DNA from: Planctomicrobium piriforme
GTDB taxonomy: Bacteria; Planctomycetota; Planctomycetia; Planctomycetales; Planctomycetaceae
NCBI GenBank assembly: GCA_945861445.1
Contig: CAMAVF010000010.1
Location: 1 to 41,363 of the forward strand
Reading direction: 5' to 3'
DNA: 41,363 bases
The notes under the pieces were generated by a model. The model was not told the DNA's origin. It saw only the letters and a list, made by a program, of their open reading frames with translations, and ran no database searches. A program made the position numbers and the translations under genes. Positions 18,346 to 27,761 of this stretch are shown here, in pieces (positions within the stretch are counted from its first letter, which is position 1; each line of letters begins with the position of its first letter).

Positions 18346-20472
18346 TTACTCGATTTCAAACTTACTGGTGGATCCTTCTACAGGAGGCAGTTTCTCGACA
18401 GGCGGTTCGCTCTCGTTGGTTTCACTCTTGCCTCGTGTACGAGGTCTTTCAATGCTGGACTTCTCGGCCTGCGGCGGCTCATCATCGGATGATTTGGCCG
18501 GTGGCAACTGCTCATCCGCTTCATCGGACTTGGATTTGCCGAACCAACCAAACCACGATTTCGACTTGGGCTCGGTGTACGGGAAGTCTAACCCTTCCCG
18601 TTTCTTACCCTTGGACGAATCGGCTTGTGAGGGTGCCTTGCTACCTTTGCTGATGTCGGTCAAGCTGGCTGCACCGGCGTCTGACGCGCCGTCCTTCTCA
18701 GGCGAGTCGACTGGCAGCTCGACTTCATCACTGTCTTCAGGGGCTTCACCCAGCGGATTCAATACAGGGAAGAGATTCGGGTTCGAAGACGGCCGACCCA
18801 CCTTCGTCGACTTCTTCGTTGTTGTCTTGTCATCACCCGACACTGTGCGATAGTAGAGTCGGCCGGCTTGCGGCAGGGCGTCCAGTTCCAGGCGACCCTC
18901 CAGGTTGTCGTCGGCGCCGGCTCGCGCCAACATGCCGGCGATATCAGGATAGGTGGCTCCCATTTCGGCAGCCGCTTCGATGACGTCAGCAACCCTTGTC
19001 GACACGATTTTGCGCTGATCGGGCTGTCCAATGGAAAAGCGGGTCAAGGTGATCGAATCATTACCGGCCTGCGAATTCACACCGATATGGTCGCCGGCTT
19101 TCAAAGCCAGAGGCGTGCGAAACTTCTGATTCGTCCCAAACAACACGACTTCGGGACGTCGATGACGGGTCAGGTGGATCATCGGATCCCCCTTGGAATC
19201 GACCACGTGCAGCAGGAAGTGGTCGTTCAGTTTCTTCCCGCGAATCGACGGGTCATTCCGGTCCAGGGTCCACAGCGCACGGAACGCACCGTACTTGGTC
19301 TCGGCACTGGGCTCGTCCATCAAATCACGGAGTAGCTGGAAGCACACGGCTTCGTCCAGGGCAGACAGTGCCGCCACGCAATACACGCGGAAGGCCGGTT
19401 CGTCCTTGGCGATCTTGGCCAGTTCTTCGGCCCCGGTATCGTCACCCAGATAGGCCAACGCCTCGGCAGAATAGAACCGGACTTCAACACTTGGATCATT
19501 GAGGGCCTTCTTCAAGAACAAGATCGATTCTGTCCCGATGGCCTCATACTGAATGGCGGCCTTGGCCGCGCGGTCCGGATCGACCAGATCTTCCTGCAGA
19601 CGCTCCATGCGATCGCGCCGCTGGATGTCGTTCTCACGGAACGCCACGTGGCGAATTACCTGCATATACCGCGGATAGTTGTCTTTGTAGCGCGGATGGA
19701 CTTTCAACTGGATGTACTGGTCGTCTTTGGCTTCGGCGAGTGATTTCTTCTGGCCGTGATCATAGAAGTGGAAGCGATTTCCGATCCGCTCGGAGATGCG
19801 GCTGGTGTTACGCACACTGCGAAAATCGCTGCGCAGATAAAGTCCCAGCGTTCGCTCCTTGGCCGCGATACCGCCGCCCAGAATGCGGCCACGCTTCAAA
19901 ACGCCTTCTTGATTTTCACCCTTGGCAATCGACACCAGGATCGGTCCGGCAGCCCGGCCAAAGATCTTGCCCTTCAGCGTACCCTGGCCCTGCACATTCG
20001 CTTGCTCCGTCATATCCGCCGGCAACAGCCAGCCACCTTCCAGACTGGTCGCTTCCGTATGGGGGGGCAGACGGACTTCCACATCAAAGCTGTCCTTGAT
20101 CTTGATGTCGGCCGGCAAATAGGCCGTCAGCAGGACCAGCGCCGTCGATGTCGACTGCAACTGTTCGCGGTAGTTATTGACACCACGCTTCTTCATGTCA
20201 TCTTCCAACTGCGTGCGATAGACCGACGGCGGCGGGTCTTCACCCGTGTTGTTCAAGCCGGTGACCAGTCCCACGCCGTGAATCGCGATGACATTGTTAC
20301 CGGAAATCGCGGCGTAATTGCCGACGAATTCCGTCTCTTTGCGGCGGTCCTTGCTCTCCTCCTCCGCATCGCGGTCTTTTTCCGCGTTCTGGAATCGGAA
20401 CAGATTCAATTCCATACAACCGCCCAGAGCGATCAGCCCGAGGCAGCACAGCAATGTATTGAATAGACGCAT
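18346..20472 (-). CDS. FlgI-like lipoprotein with HEAT-like repeats
   Basis: A 708-residue predicted lipoprotein. The start MRLFNTLLCCLGLIALGGC gives a lipobox with Cys19; GGAG lies upstream. After a charged linker, residues 60-280 resemble the flagellar P-ring protein FlgI: AIHGVGLVTGLNNTGED, then STALVLLTAYLPADIKIKDSFDVEV, RLPP and LKRGRILGGG. FlgI normally has a Sec signal rather than a lipid anchor. Residues 300-405 hold HEAT-like helical repeats (DPSVEVRFYSAEALAYLGD, then EPAFRVYCVAALSALDE). Residues 600-708 are Ser/Lys/Glu/Pro-rich with a WFGWFGKSKS patch. No other flagellar gene (flgH, flgJ) is nearby, so this may be a repurposed ring or envelope protein rather than a true P-ring. It stands alone between pyrF and smc on the same strand. 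Confidence 0.8.
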   Translation of the reverse strand: MRLFNTLLCCLGLIALGGCMELNLFRFQNAEKDRDAEEESKDRRKETEFVGNYAAISGNNVIAIHGVGLVTGLNNTGEDPPPSVYRTQLEDDMKKRGVNNYREQLQSTSTALVLLTAYLPADIKIKDSFDVEVRLPPHTEATSLEGGWLLPADMTEQANVQGQGTLKGKIFGRAAGPILVSIAKGENQEGVLKRGRILGGGIAAKERTLGLYLRSDFRSVRNTSRISERIGNRFHFYDHGQKKSLAEAKDDQYIQLKVHPRYKDNYPRYMQVIRHVAFRENDIQRRDRMERLQEDLVDPDRAAKAAIQYEAIGTESILFLKKALNDPSVEVRFYSAEALAYLGDDTGAEELAKIAKDEPAFRVYCVAALSALDEAVCFQLLRDLMDEPSAETKYGAFRALWTLDRNDPSIRGKKLNDHFLLHVVDSKGDPMIHLTRHRRPEVVLFGTNQKFRTPLALKAGDHIGVNSQAGNDSITLTRFSIGQPDQRKIVSTRVADVIEAAAEMGATYPDIAGMLARAGADDNLEGRLELDALPQAGRLYYRTVSGDDKTTTKKSTKVGRPSSNPNLFPVLNPLGEAPEDSDEVELPVDSPEKDGASDAGAASLTDISKGSKAPSQADSSKGKKREGLDFPYTEPKSKSWFGWFGKSKSDEADEQLPPAKSSDDEPPQAEKSSIERPRTRGKSETNESEPPVEKLPPVEGSTSKFEIE

Positions 20473-20780
20473 ACAGCAAGCTTCTCCAACAGGATCAAGC
20501 CGATGCCACGCAAGCCGACAGGTGGTGATCAGGGTCTGAATTGAAAGGCAACGCACACCGAGTAGACTGAAGCTCAGTCCACGGGATGAGGTCAATGGGC
20601 GAGAATTGTCATGGGGTGGAGATCTCTGTTCCGCAGGACGCGGATTGAGACCAGACGTGAATGGACTTTGGGAAAGTGTCGGAACGATAAGCGGAGTGAC
20701 CAAAACGGTCAAGGGGAAGTTGATTCAGCGAATCGCGCAGTGGTGGATGGCGAAGCTGCGTGAAATGGGTCCCCGCGCCA
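20473..20780. other. Intergenic region between pyrF and the FlgI-like gene
   Basis: 308 bases with no credible gene and no member of the repeat families listed. It presumably holds the terminator of the pyrF run and the promoter of the FlgI-like gene, but I could not identify convincing boxes. Confidence 0.6.
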
Positions 20781-21710
20781 TCACGCCATCCCGACATGTT
20801 TTCCCAAGTCGGCAATCATGTCGCGTGTCGCGGCGGCCACGGCTGATTCCCACTCCAACGGTCCGAATTGCTGCGAATACGGGGCACGCTTGTGAGCGAA
20901 AATGATGCCGCGTGAGCTGTTAATCACGGCTCCCAGTCCCGCAGAGTCAAACGCCGCGGCCACGTCTTGAGCCGTTCCCCCCTGGCTGCCGTAACCCGGA
21001 ACCAGAAATTGCGTATGCGGCATGGCCGCGCGCAGCTCGACGATTTCTTGAGGGTAAGTCGCCCCGACCACCGCCCCGACCGATCCGTAGGGCTCGGCCC
21101 CCCGAGTCTCCACCGCAATCTGTTCCACCACCGCCGCCACATGGCGATAGAGAGTCTGCCCATCACTGACTCGGTCTTGAAAGACGCCGGACCCCGGATT
21201 GCTGGTCCGCACCAGAACATACAGGCCACCCCCGCGCTGCTGGGCCACGTCAATGAACGGCTGCAGCGTATCTCGTCCCAGATAGGCATTGACCGTCAAC
21301 GCATCCGCACCCCAGGGGGCCGCATCGGGGTCTTCACCCGCCAGGTAGCCGCGAGCATAGGCTCCCGCCGTCGAACCAATATCCCCACGCTTGGCATCGC
21401 AAATGACGATCAGACCCGCGCGACGCGCGTAATGGATCACCGATGCCAGCGCCGCACATCCCGCCGGACCAAGTTCTTCAAAAAACGCCGCCTGCGGTTT
21501 CACCGCCGGAACCAGCGGCGAGACGACGTCAATGATCCGCTTGGAAAACTCCTCGAAGGCCGCAGCCTGGGATGTCAACGAATCACCTTGATCGCGAAAC
21601 CGAGCTTGCAGTTCCTCCGGCAAATCAGCGAACCGGGGATCGAGTCCCACGACCACCGCATTGCGCTTACGCAGGATCGCGGCATTCAATCGACCAATAT
21701 AACTCGTCAT
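20781..21710 (-). CDS. pyrF: Orotidine 5'-phosphate decarboxylase (type 2)
   Basis: A 309-residue OMP decarboxylase that converts OMP to UMP in the last step of pyrimidine synthesis. Visible hallmarks are VVGLDPR, the phosphate-site VKPQAAFFE (Lys71), and the catalytic [12 protein letters not shown] (Asp105, Lys107, Asp110), then [14 protein letters not shown] and the C-terminal VPGYGSQGG, with INSSRGI before the end. Length of about 300 fits the type 2 (mycobacterial/myxococcal-like) subgroup rather than the 230-residue enterobacterial form. The start ATG at 21710 lies 8 bases after the stop of the DUF1501 gene, so the two are probably cotranscribed. Other pyr genes are not adjacent. Confidence 0.95.
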   Translation of the reverse strand: MTSYIGRLNAAILRKRNAVVVGLDPRFADLPEELQARFRDQGDSLTSQAAAFEEFSKRIIDVVSPLVPAVKPQAAFFEELGPAGCAALASVIHYARRAGLIVICDAKRGDIGSTAGAYARGYLAGEDPDAAPWGADALTVNAYLGRDTLQPFIDVAQQRGGGLYVLVRTSNPGSGVFQDRVSDGQTLYRHVAAVVEQIAVETRGAEPYGSVGAVVGATYPQEIVELRAAMPHTQFLVPGYGSQGGTAQDVAAAFDSAGLGAVINSSRGIIFAHKRAPYSQQFGPLEWESAVAAATRDMIADLGKHVGMA

Positions 21711-21718
21711 TTCGGAGA

Positions 21719-23026
21719 TTAGCTCAGCAATGGCATAATGGGCTTCGTCCCGGGTTCGGTCAACGGAATCGGGCGCGATCCAAGGTATGTGAAATGTTTC
21801 TCGTGATCGATTCCGATGGCCTCCAGGATCGTCGCGTAAAACTCAGGAGCACCGACTTCACCCTCGGCGACCTTGTGGCCGTCATCGTCCGTCTTGCCGA
21901 AGACCGTGCCGCCCTTAATACCGCACCCGGTCAACGAAGCACTCCAGGCGGAAGCGAAGTGATCGCGGCCGAGGCTGGGGTTGATCTGCGGGGTCCGGCC
22001 GAATTCGCCCAGCGTGATGATCAATGTTTTCTCCAGCAAGCCACGTTCCTTGAGATCATCGATCAAAGTCGACATCACATGGTCGAGTTCAGCCACAAGT
22101 TCCAGATGCGTCTCAAAATTCTGTCCGTGACTGTCCCACCAGGCTCGAGCCACTTTGACGAATGGCGTACCCGCTTCAACCAGCCGGCGGGCGACGAGGC
22201 ATTGCTCGGCGAACTGCGTCGGACCGTACTTGTCCCGCACGTTTTGGGGCTCTTGAGACACGTCAAACAGTTTTTCGCTGGCCATCAGTCCGCGTACCCG
22301 TTGATAGGCCGAATTATGACTGCCGACCGTATTACTGTGTCGCGTCCGGGCAAAGCGTTGACTTAGCAGATTCCGCAAGTCGTCCCGTTCCCGATGATCC
22401 AGTTCCGAGACCACATCCAGGCGTTTGATGTTCTCGGGCATGACGTCCTTGTCGAGGAACATCGGGGCATAGCGTGAGCCCAGGAAGCCGGCGCCGCCCT
22501 TATGCCGACCCTCGGTCGATGTATAGAGCGAGACGTAGTCGGGAACCTGGCTGTCTGCCCGGCCGAGTTCATGCGCGAGAATCGCGCCGAGGTCGGGATA
22601 ATCCAACCCCCCTTCCGGCGGACGTCCTGTTTCCATCAACGTCGTGCCGCCGCCGTGGTCGGCGTTGCGGGTATTGAGCGATCGCACGATGCCGGTGTGC
22701 TGCATCCGCTGAGCTAGCTTGGGCATCAACTCGGAAATGCGGATTCCGGAGACGTTGGTATCGATGGCTCGGAAGGGGCCACCGGTCGGACGGCCAGGCT
22801 TGGGATCCCAGGTCTCGAACTGACTGGCGCCACCCGCCAGCCACAACAGGATGACGTGCTTTTCCTGCTTCTTCAGCTCTTCAGCGAGCACCTTGTGCTT
22901 CAGGATATCCAGCCCGGTCATATCCGCCGCAACAGCCGCGGCTCCGGCAGCAGCGGTTCCGAGGAACGCGCGGCGCCCCACGGTGGGTAAGATCAAGCCA
23001 CTATTTGACTGACGCGAAAATTTCAT
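21719..23026 (-). CDS. Tat-exported DUF1501 protein
   Basis: A 435-residue DUF1501 (COG4102, sulfatase/alkaline-phosphatase-fold) protein, a large paralogous family in planctomycetes. The N-terminus has a twin-arginine signal: [20 protein letters not shown], with arginines 18-19. Core motifs are [49 protein letters not shown] (metal-site-like region) and the closing [18 protein letters not shown]. The family's enzymatic role is not established. It follows the DUF1549/DUF1553 gene by 160 bases, the common planctomycete pairing in which the two products are thought to work together in the periplasm. pyrF follows within 8 bases. Confidence 0.93.
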   Translation of the reverse strand: MKFSRQSNSGLILPTVGRRAFLGTAAAGAAAVAADMTGLDILKHKVLAEELKKQEKHVILLWLAGGASQFETWDPKPGRPTGGPFRAIDTNVSGIRISELMPKLAQRMQHTGIVRSLNTRNADHGGGTTLMETGRPPEGGLDYPDLGAILAHELGRADSQVPDYVSLYTSTEGRHKGGAGFLGSRYAPMFLDKDVMPENIKRLDVVSELDHRERDDLRNLLSQRFARTRHSNTVGSHNSAYQRVRGLMASEKLFDVSQEPQNVRDKYGPTQFAEQCLVARRLVEAGTPFVKVARAWWDSHGQNFETHLELVAELDHVMSTLIDDLKERGLLEKTLIITLGEFGRTPQINPSLGRDHFASAWSASLTGCGIKGGTVFGKTDDDGHKVAEGEVGAPEFYATILEAIGIDHEKHFTYLGSRPIPLTEPGTKPIMPLLS

Positions 23027-23085
23027 TGGTCATTCCAAAGCTACGTCACAAAAGGTATGTGTGGTTCTTGGCTAACCGGGGTGGC

Positions 23086-23166
23086 GGGAGGGCGAGGCTC
23101 CCGCCGAGCCGCTAAGTCTCGCGAGAATCGATAGACCAAGCGGTTCGGCAGGAGCCTCACCCTCCC
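23086..23166. repeat. GGGAGGGCGAGGCTCC inverted repeat
   Basis: Imperfect 28-base arms at 23086-23113 and 23139-23166 around a 25-base loop, between the DUF1549/1553 stop and the DUF1501 start. The right end extends in CCCATCAAC, also present at the left edge of the window (38-63). It is a dispersed non-coding element. Confidence 0.8.
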
Positions 23167-23186
23167 ATCAACATCCTAAAAACATC

Positions 23187-24848
23187 TCAGTGATTAAACC
23201 GCATTTCGGAACTTGTCAACATCGACCAGATCACCTGCTGCCAGGCCACGTTCAACCGATCGGCCCGAGCATCCAGGAACTGCGAAATTGCCACGGCTTC
23301 TTCGGGTTCCGGGTCTCGAGTATACACCGTCCAGAAGGCCAGTTTTAGCTGCTCGTTGCGGTCGGGGATGGTTTTTAGTACTCCAGCCAACCGATCACCC
23401 CCCTCGTTTAACAGATCATTCTGCACATGCTGATTGTTGTTGAAGAACAGCGCTTCACTCACCCCGACCTGGAAATTGTCTGACGGAACTTCCAGCTGAT
23501 TCGCCAGATGTTGCGACTGGTTTTCCAGATCCTTGCGGCGATTGGCCCAGTCTGGAGACAGGAAGTCCTCGGGGAAATTCTTTGAATTCCGGCTGGCAAA
23601 CAGCAAGGCCAGCGAGTATTGACGCGGCGACAACGTGCGAGTCAGTCCCACCGCAAACAGTTGATTATGGGGCTGCGACTCCTGAGCGTCCCATCTGGAC
23701 GAACGAGAATACGCCTGACTGAGCACAATCCCGCGCATCAGGCGTTTCAGATCATAACCATGTGCGACCAGGTCGCGCGTCAGCCAGTCGAGCAGTTCTG
23801 GATGGCTGGCGGGATTCTCGGAATGCATCTGATCGAGCGGCATCACCAGACCGCGTCCCATCAGCCGAGCCCACACGCGGTTGACGATGGATCGGCTGAA
23901 GAACCGATTGTCTTCGACCTTTAAGGCCAGCTCGACCAGCCGCGTCCGAGGGCTGAAAGTGGGGACCGGAGGCGGGGGGCCTTCCTTCTTGTCTTCGTCC
24001 TCCTTGCGAGACTTCTCGATCGCCTTTTTCTCGTCGTCAGTCAGCGTGGGAGGGGGTGGTTCGTCAATGACGCTGCCAGTCAGGAACATCAACTTGGCCG
24101 ACTTCTCTACCCCTTCGGTCGTCTTGAACTTCACCAGACCCTCGGTCCGTTCGGCCAACTGATTCCGTTTATTCATATAGGTCCGCTGGAAGAACGAGAA
24201 GAACCCGAAGTAATGGTCCTGATGCCAATCCAGTACGAGCGGATGATCGTGACACTTCGCGCAGTTGATGCTGACTCCGAAGAAAATCTTGCTAGTATCA
24301 TTGGTCAACTCGTCCAGGTCCTTCGCTCGGGACTTGAGGAACATCAACGCGGCTTTCTTGTCCGAGTCATCATCTCGAGTCAGCAGCATTTCGCGGAACA
24401 ACTGATCCCACGGCCGATTCTCCTGGCAGGCTTTCAGCAGATAATCGCGCCAGGCACCGTCATTCGACTTCATCAGCAGCGTGTCGAGTTCGTTTCGCTG
24501 TTGATAGGCAAAATCGGGACTCGCCAGCAATCGATCAACCGCCTTGGCCCGCTTATCGGGCTCAGTGGCCGCAGCAAAAGCCTGGGCTTCGGCGACAGTC
24601 GGAATGCGGCCAGCCAAATCCAGAGTCAACCGGCGAATCAGATTGGGATCGCTGGCCTGCGGGGCAGGGGTGACTTTTTCAGCCACCAGCCGGGCCTGAA
24701 TGTAATGATCGACGACTTCTTCGATCGTCTTCTCGGGAGGTAACAACTCACCTGCCAAACTGGCCGCAGACAGTCCACCCGATACGATCATGCCTGTGAT
24801 GAGCAGGAACGCGACGCGGTGGCCGTAATACGGAATTCGGACATGCAT
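23187..24848 (-). CDS. Exported DUF1549/DUF1553 protein
   Basis: A 553-residue protein. The ATG at 24848 follows GGAGA; an internal hydrophobic stretch (VAFLLITGMIVSGGLSAASLAG, 12-33) is the signal peptide. Residues 40-240 are DUF1549 (TIEEVVDHYIQARL, RRLTLDLAGRIPTVAEAQAF), including INCAKCHDHPL, a CxxCH haem-like motif at 196-200 typical of this domain. Residues 310-540 are DUF1553 (FFSRSIVNRVWARLMGRGLV, YSLALLFAS, LLTSSEMRFNH at the end). It lacks the N-terminal cytochrome-like PSCyt1 part of longer relatives. Whether haem is bound is unknown. An acidic and Pro-rich linker (EDEDKKEGPPPPVP) joins the two domains. It precedes the DUF1501 gene, its usual partner. Confidence 0.93.
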   Translation of the reverse strand: MHVRIPYYGHRVAFLLITGMIVSGGLSAASLAGELLPPEKTIEEVVDHYIQARLVAEKVTPAPQASDPNLIRRLTLDLAGRIPTVAEAQAFAAATEPDKRAKAVDRLLASPDFAYQQRNELDTLLMKSNDGAWRDYLLKACQENRPWDQLFREMLLTRDDDSDKKAALMFLKSRAKDLDELTNDTSKIFFGVSINCAKCHDHPLVLDWHQDHYFGFFSFFQRTYMNKRNQLAERTEGLVKFKTTEGVEKSAKLMFLTGSVIDEPPPPTLTDDEKKAIEKSRKEDEDKKEGPPPPVPTFSPRTRLVELALKVEDNRFFSRSIVNRVWARLMGRGLVMPLDQMHSENPASHPELLDWLTRDLVAHGYDLKRLMRGIVLSQAYSRSSRWDAQESQPHNQLFAVGLTRTLSPRQYSLALLFASRNSKNFPEDFLSPDWANRRKDLENQSQHLANQLEVPSDNFQVGVSEALFFNNNQHVQNDLLNEGGDRLAGVLKTIPDRNEQLKLAFWTVYTRDPEPEEAVAISQFLDARADRLNVAWQQVIWSMLTSSEMRFNH

Positions 24849-25325
24849 GGAGGTGGTCTCCAAACCTTTAATCATCCGTCAGGCTCGGGAACAGCTGCCG
24901 CCTGACGATCTGGATGATCTTCAAGCCGAGCTGATCACGTATAGGCAGGCAACTTGGCGGCAAATTTTGGCGGGCGCAAATCGGCCAGGACGAAGTCCTC
25001 TTCGTTCGATACAAACTCTGTCCCTATCTCTACTTTGTTCTATCGGCACGTTAACGCGCGTGGATGGATCTGGCAAGTGTTTTCCCGGATAAGTCAGCCT
25101 GCGCGGCGCGGGGTCCGCGCAGCCAAATTCGTACTGGCGACGCCGAAACACTTGGCGGATGCAACCTTCGCCTGTAAAGTAAATTGTGTCCTGACTGTGT
25201 TGCGATCGCCGTATCCTGATACTCGGCAGCCAGTTGGATTTGATGGTTCAGCGGGTCATCCGGTTTGGCAAGACCAGCCTGCCTTCCGCTGCCACCCGTT
25301 CTTCTACTTAGCGAGAGACTTGTCG
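24849..25325. other. Divergent intergenic region
   Basis: 477 bases between the divergent DUF1549/1553 gene (-) and the isomerase gene (+); it must hold both promoters. An open frame runs from the left part into the isomerase, but its sequence is not conserved-looking and the family start is at 25326. I see no repeat family and no clear operator. Confidence 0.6.
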
Positions 25326-26345
25326 ATGACTTCGCCCCATTCCATTATTCTGAGTGCTTTTGCGGATGAAGTTGGCTTTAAGAAGACGGCGGTCGAGCAG
25401 TTGACGGCGCTCGCTGCGATGGGTCTGCAATACTACAGCCCGCGGTTCATTGACGTGACCGGGTCGGGCGAGACCAAACACATCATGACGCTCAGTGAAG
25501 CTGAGCTGAAAACATTGAAGGAACTGCACGCCGCGTATGGCATTCATGTCACCAGCATTGGTTCCCCCATCGGCAAGGTGAAGCTGATCGACAAGGATGA
25601 CGGAACCCACAATCGTTACGTCCCGTTCGCGGACTACCTAGCGAAAGACGTGCAGACGGCAATTGACCGGGCGACATTCCTCGAGACGAAGCTGATCCGC
25701 GGGTTCTCGTTCTATCAGCCGCGCGGTGATGATCCGACCAAATATCTGCCCCAGGCCATCGAACAAATCGGGCGGATTACTGAGCGGTGTGCTGCCGCGG
25801 GAGTCGTGTACGGCTTGGAAGTCGAAGCCAACTTGATTGGACAGAACGGCCGGTTGCTGGGCGAAATTGCTCGGCAGGTCAATAGCCCGCACATGGTCCT
25901 GATTTTTGACGGTGGTAACCTGAGTTCCCAGAACCTCAACGTGGTGGAATGCTTCGCCGAGTATGAAGCCATGCGTCCGTACCTGGGCTGGCTGCACATT
26001 AAAGACTATCAAGTCGATCCCGGCCTGCCGTGGACGGGTGTTGTGGAAGAGGAACGTCTCCGCAATTTCGTGCCCGCCCACCTGGGTGACTCGGGACACG
26101 AACGCATCCTGCGCGACCTGCGACAACATCTGCCCGAATTGAATGCCAGCATGCAGAAACTCGGGGCGCCCGGCGTCTTCCTGGAACTGGAACCGCACAT
26201 GAAGGGGGGCGGCCAGTTTGGTGGCTTCAGTGGCCCTGACGGCCTGGGTGTGGCCTGCCGCAGTCTCTGTTCGCTGTTGGACTATGTGCAGATCGACTAC
26301 GAATTGCGAACATTCGAACACATTCGCCAGGCCCGCGGGTTTTAA
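25326..26345 (+). CDS. Sugar phosphate isomerase/epimerase (xylose isomerase-like TIM barrel)
   Basis: A 339-residue AP_endonuc_2-type TIM barrel. The ATG at 25326 gives a normal N-terminus ([20 protein letters not shown]); the longer upstream frame is discarded. Candidate metal ligands on the barrel strands are Glu165 in YGLEVEAN, Asp195 in LIFDGGN, His in [10 protein letters not shown] and Glu in [12 protein letters not shown], as in IolE and tagatose-3-epimerase relatives. The family carries out sugar or inositol-derivative isomerisation, epimerisation or dehydration; the substrate is not determined. There is no signal peptide. It is followed 40 bases later by a Trm112-like gene, so the two may be cotranscribed, though their roles look unrelated. 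Confidence 0.88.
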   Translation: MTSPHSIILSAFADEVGFKKTAVEQLTALAAMGLQYYSPRFIDVTGSGETKHIMTLSEAELKTLKELHAAYGIHVTSIGSPIGKVKLIDKDDGTHNRYVPFADYLAKDVQTAIDRATFLETKLIRGFSFYQPRGDDPTKYLPQAIEQIGRITERCAAAGVVYGLEVEANLIGQNGRLLGEIARQVNSPHMVLIFDGGNLSSQNLNVVECFAEYEAMRPYLGWLHIKDYQVDPGLPWTGVVEEERLRNFVPAHLGDSGHERILRDLRQHLPELNASMQKLGAPGVFLELEPHMKGGGQFGGFSGPDGLGVACRSLCSLLDYVQIDYELRTFEHIRQARGF

Positions 26346-26385
26346 TCCATCACAAAACGCCAACGCCTCAAGAAATCGTGAGCCC

Positions 26386-26619
26386 ATGAATCTACAAGGT
26401 CTGTTGGAATTGATTCGTTGCCCCCGGTCGAAGGCCCCCCTGGTCCACGACGGCGACTGGCTGGTGAGTTCAGATCCGGTGTGCCGGTTGAAATATGAAA
26501 TCAAGCAGGACATCCCCGTGTTGATCCCCGAAGAAGCGGTCGAAATGAGTGCCGAGGAGTGGGGCAGCCTCATGAAAAAACACGGCCGAGATCGAGTGAC
26601 GGGGAAGATTGCGGGTTAG
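26386..26619 (+). CDS. Trm112/YcaR-like small protein
   Basis: A 77-residue protein of the Trm112p-like (UPF0434/YcaR) family. It opens with LLELIRCPRSKAPLVHDGDWLVSSDPVCRLKY and continues KQDIPVLIPEEA, the family pattern. Only single Cys residues (RCP, VCR) remain of the possible zinc site, as in many bacterial members. In eukaryotes Trm112 activates methyltransferases; bacterial members are less well understood but often sit beside methyltransferase or lipid A genes. Here a methyltransferase gene follows 330 bases downstream, beyond several repeats, so a functional link is uncertain. The ribosome binding site is weak. Confidence 0.85.
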   Translation: MNLQGLLELIRCPRSKAPLVHDGDWLVSSDPVCRLKYEIKQDIPVLIPEEAVEMSAEEWGSLMKKHGRDRVTGKIAG

Positions 26620-26620
26620 A

Positions 26621-26715
26621 AGCCTGTTGAAAAAGGTGTCTGGAACTCTCTGAACGTCGAAAAAAGCTCGATTCCGTGTGGTTGACAAAGCTCCAGACAC
26701 CTTTTTCAACAGGCT
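26621..26715. repeat. Perfect 24-bp inverted repeat AGCCTGTTGAAAAAGG
   Basis: Arms 26621-26644 and 26692-26715 are exact reverse complements and enclose 47 bases. The left arm starts two bases after the TAG stop of the Trm112-like gene. No open frame lies within. The architecture resembles a very short MITE or a REP-type element. Confidence 0.9.
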
Positions 26716-26725
26716 GAGAGGCGCC

Positions 26726-26752
26726 CGTGGCAGACGCTGCCAGCGTCTGTTC
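26726..26752. repeat. GACGCTGCCAGCGTC palindrome, copy 1
   Basis: A CGTGGCAGACGCTGCCAGCGTCTG-type palindrome, a short form of the family also seen at 26825-26879, 36934-36986 and 39456-39503. Intergenic. Confidence 0.75.
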
Positions 26753-26787
26753 GTCAGTCTCAACACCAACACAAACTACATGAATTC

Positions 26788-26910
26788 GGTGAGCCGGGTG
26801 CCGTGAGACCCCGCACCACGTGTTCGTGGCCGACGCTGCTAGCGTCGGCGTATTTCCGACGCTAGCAGCGTCGGCCACGGAGTCCGGCGCCTCACGGCAA
26901 CCGGCTCACC
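26788..26910. repeat. Nested inverted repeat with GACGCTGCTAGCGTC core
   Basis: Outer 20-base arms 26788-26807 and 26891-26910 (GGTGAGCCGGGTGCCGTGAG, one mismatch) enclose perfect inner 24-base arms 26825-26848 and 26856-26879 starting CGTGGCCGACGCTGC. The inner part is the CGACGCTGCTAGCGTCGG family; the outer part is a separate element, so one repeat may have inserted into another. Confidence 0.85.
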
Positions 26911-26948
26911 AGTTCAATGTCTTATCGACACACCCCAAGGATTCCGAC

Positions 26949-27761
26949 ATGACTCTCCATCGTTCCATGGCTTGCTGGTCGGTTTGCCTGTGTCTCATCG
27001 GTGCTGGGCTCGGTTCGTATGCGCTGGCAGAAGACAAGAAGGCCGACCCCCAAGCGGCAGCCGCGAAGAAAGAAACCGCCAAGCCAGACAAGCCCCGCTA
27101 CGAACTCCGTAAACAGCACGATCCGAATGGCATCGGCAAGTTCTACATGGGGCGCGAGATTGCGCATGTCATGGGATTTGGCGGCGTGGACTGGTTGGAA
27201 CGCTCCAATCGTGAAGAAGAAGAGGCTCCCTCCAAGCTCGTCGAAGCTTTGAAACTCCAACCCGGCCAGGTCGTGGCCGACATCGGTGCCGGCAGTGGAA
27301 TTCTCAGCATCATGATGGCGAAGCAAGTCGGCGAGACTGGAAAAGTCCTCGCCGTCGATGTGCAGCAGGAGATGCTCGATCTGCTCGATAAGAAGTTGGC
27401 CAAGCAGGGAATCACGAACGTCGAGGGCCGACTCGGCACGGAAAAGACGCCCCGGCTCGAACCAGAATCGATCGACCTGGCGATCATGGTCGACGTCTAT
27501 CACGAATTTGCATTTCCCTACGAGATGATGGTGGAAATCTCCAAATCATTGAAAACGGGCGGCCGAGTGGTCTTCGTGGAATACCGCAAGGAAGATCCGC
27601 AAGTGCCGATCAAGCTGGTCCACAAGATGACCCAGGTCCAAGTCAAAAAAGAGATCAACCAGCCCGAGTTTCAATTGAAGTGGAAAGAGACCATCGGCAC
27701 GCTGCCGCGACAACATGTGATCATCTTTGAGAAGCAAGCTGAAGCGGCAGTCAAGCCGTAA
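26949..27761 (+). CDS. Exported class I SAM-dependent methyltransferase
   Basis: A 270-residue methyltransferase with an N-terminal signal peptide (MTLHRSMACW... LIGAGLGSYALA, predicted cleavage near 27), a Lys/Ala-rich linker, then a UbiE/Methyltransf_11-like Rossmann domain. Motif I is VVADIGAGSGILS (108-120), followed by VLAVDVQQEMLDLL and the acidic LAIMVDVYHEF. The segment KFYMGREIAHVMGFGGVDWLER before the domain is shared with similar planctomycete proteins I recall. SAM is a cytoplasmic cofactor, so export of such an enzyme is puzzling. The N-terminus could instead be a membrane anchor, or the start could be later. AAGGA 7 bases upstream supports this ATG. The substrate is unknown. Confidence 0.85.
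   Translation: MTLHRSMACWSVCLCLIGAGLGSYALAEDKKADPQAAAAKKETAKPDKPRYELRKQHDPNGIGKFYMGREIAHVMGFGGVDWLERSNREEEEAPSKLVEALKLQPGQVVADIGAGSGILSIMMAKQVGETGKVLAVDVQQEMLDLLDKKLAKQGITNVEGRLGTEKTPRLEPESIDLAIMVDVYHEFAFPYEMMVEISKSLKTGGRVVFVEYRKEDPQVPIKLVHKMTQVQVKKEINQPEFQLKWKETIGTLPRQHVIIFEKQAEAAVKP

Larger units (their letters stand above)
26620..26948. other. Repeat-filled intergenic region
   Basis: 329 bases without a gene, almost wholly made of three inverted-repeat structures listed separately (26621-26715, 26726-26752, 26788-26910). The remaining 40 bases hold the AAGGA ribosome binding site of the methyltransferase. Any promoter would have to lie within the repeats. Confidence 0.7.

Noticed and set aside
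19756-20466. 236-residue frame antisense to the FlgI-like gene
   Set aside because: The minus-strand gene has a lipobox and FlgI-like motifs; the plus frame has none.
24954-25325. N-terminal extension of the isomerase by 124 residues
   Set aside because: The extension has no family resemblance and the expected beta-1 strand begins at the ATG at 25326.
25638-26573. 311-residue minus-strand frame opposite the isomerase
   Set aside because: The plus strand carries the TIM-barrel metal ligands in order; the minus frame also runs through the Trm112-like gene.
26621-26715. Insertion sequence
   Set aside because: There are perfect terminal inverted repeats, but only 47 bases lie between them and there is no transposase, so it is listed as a repeat only.
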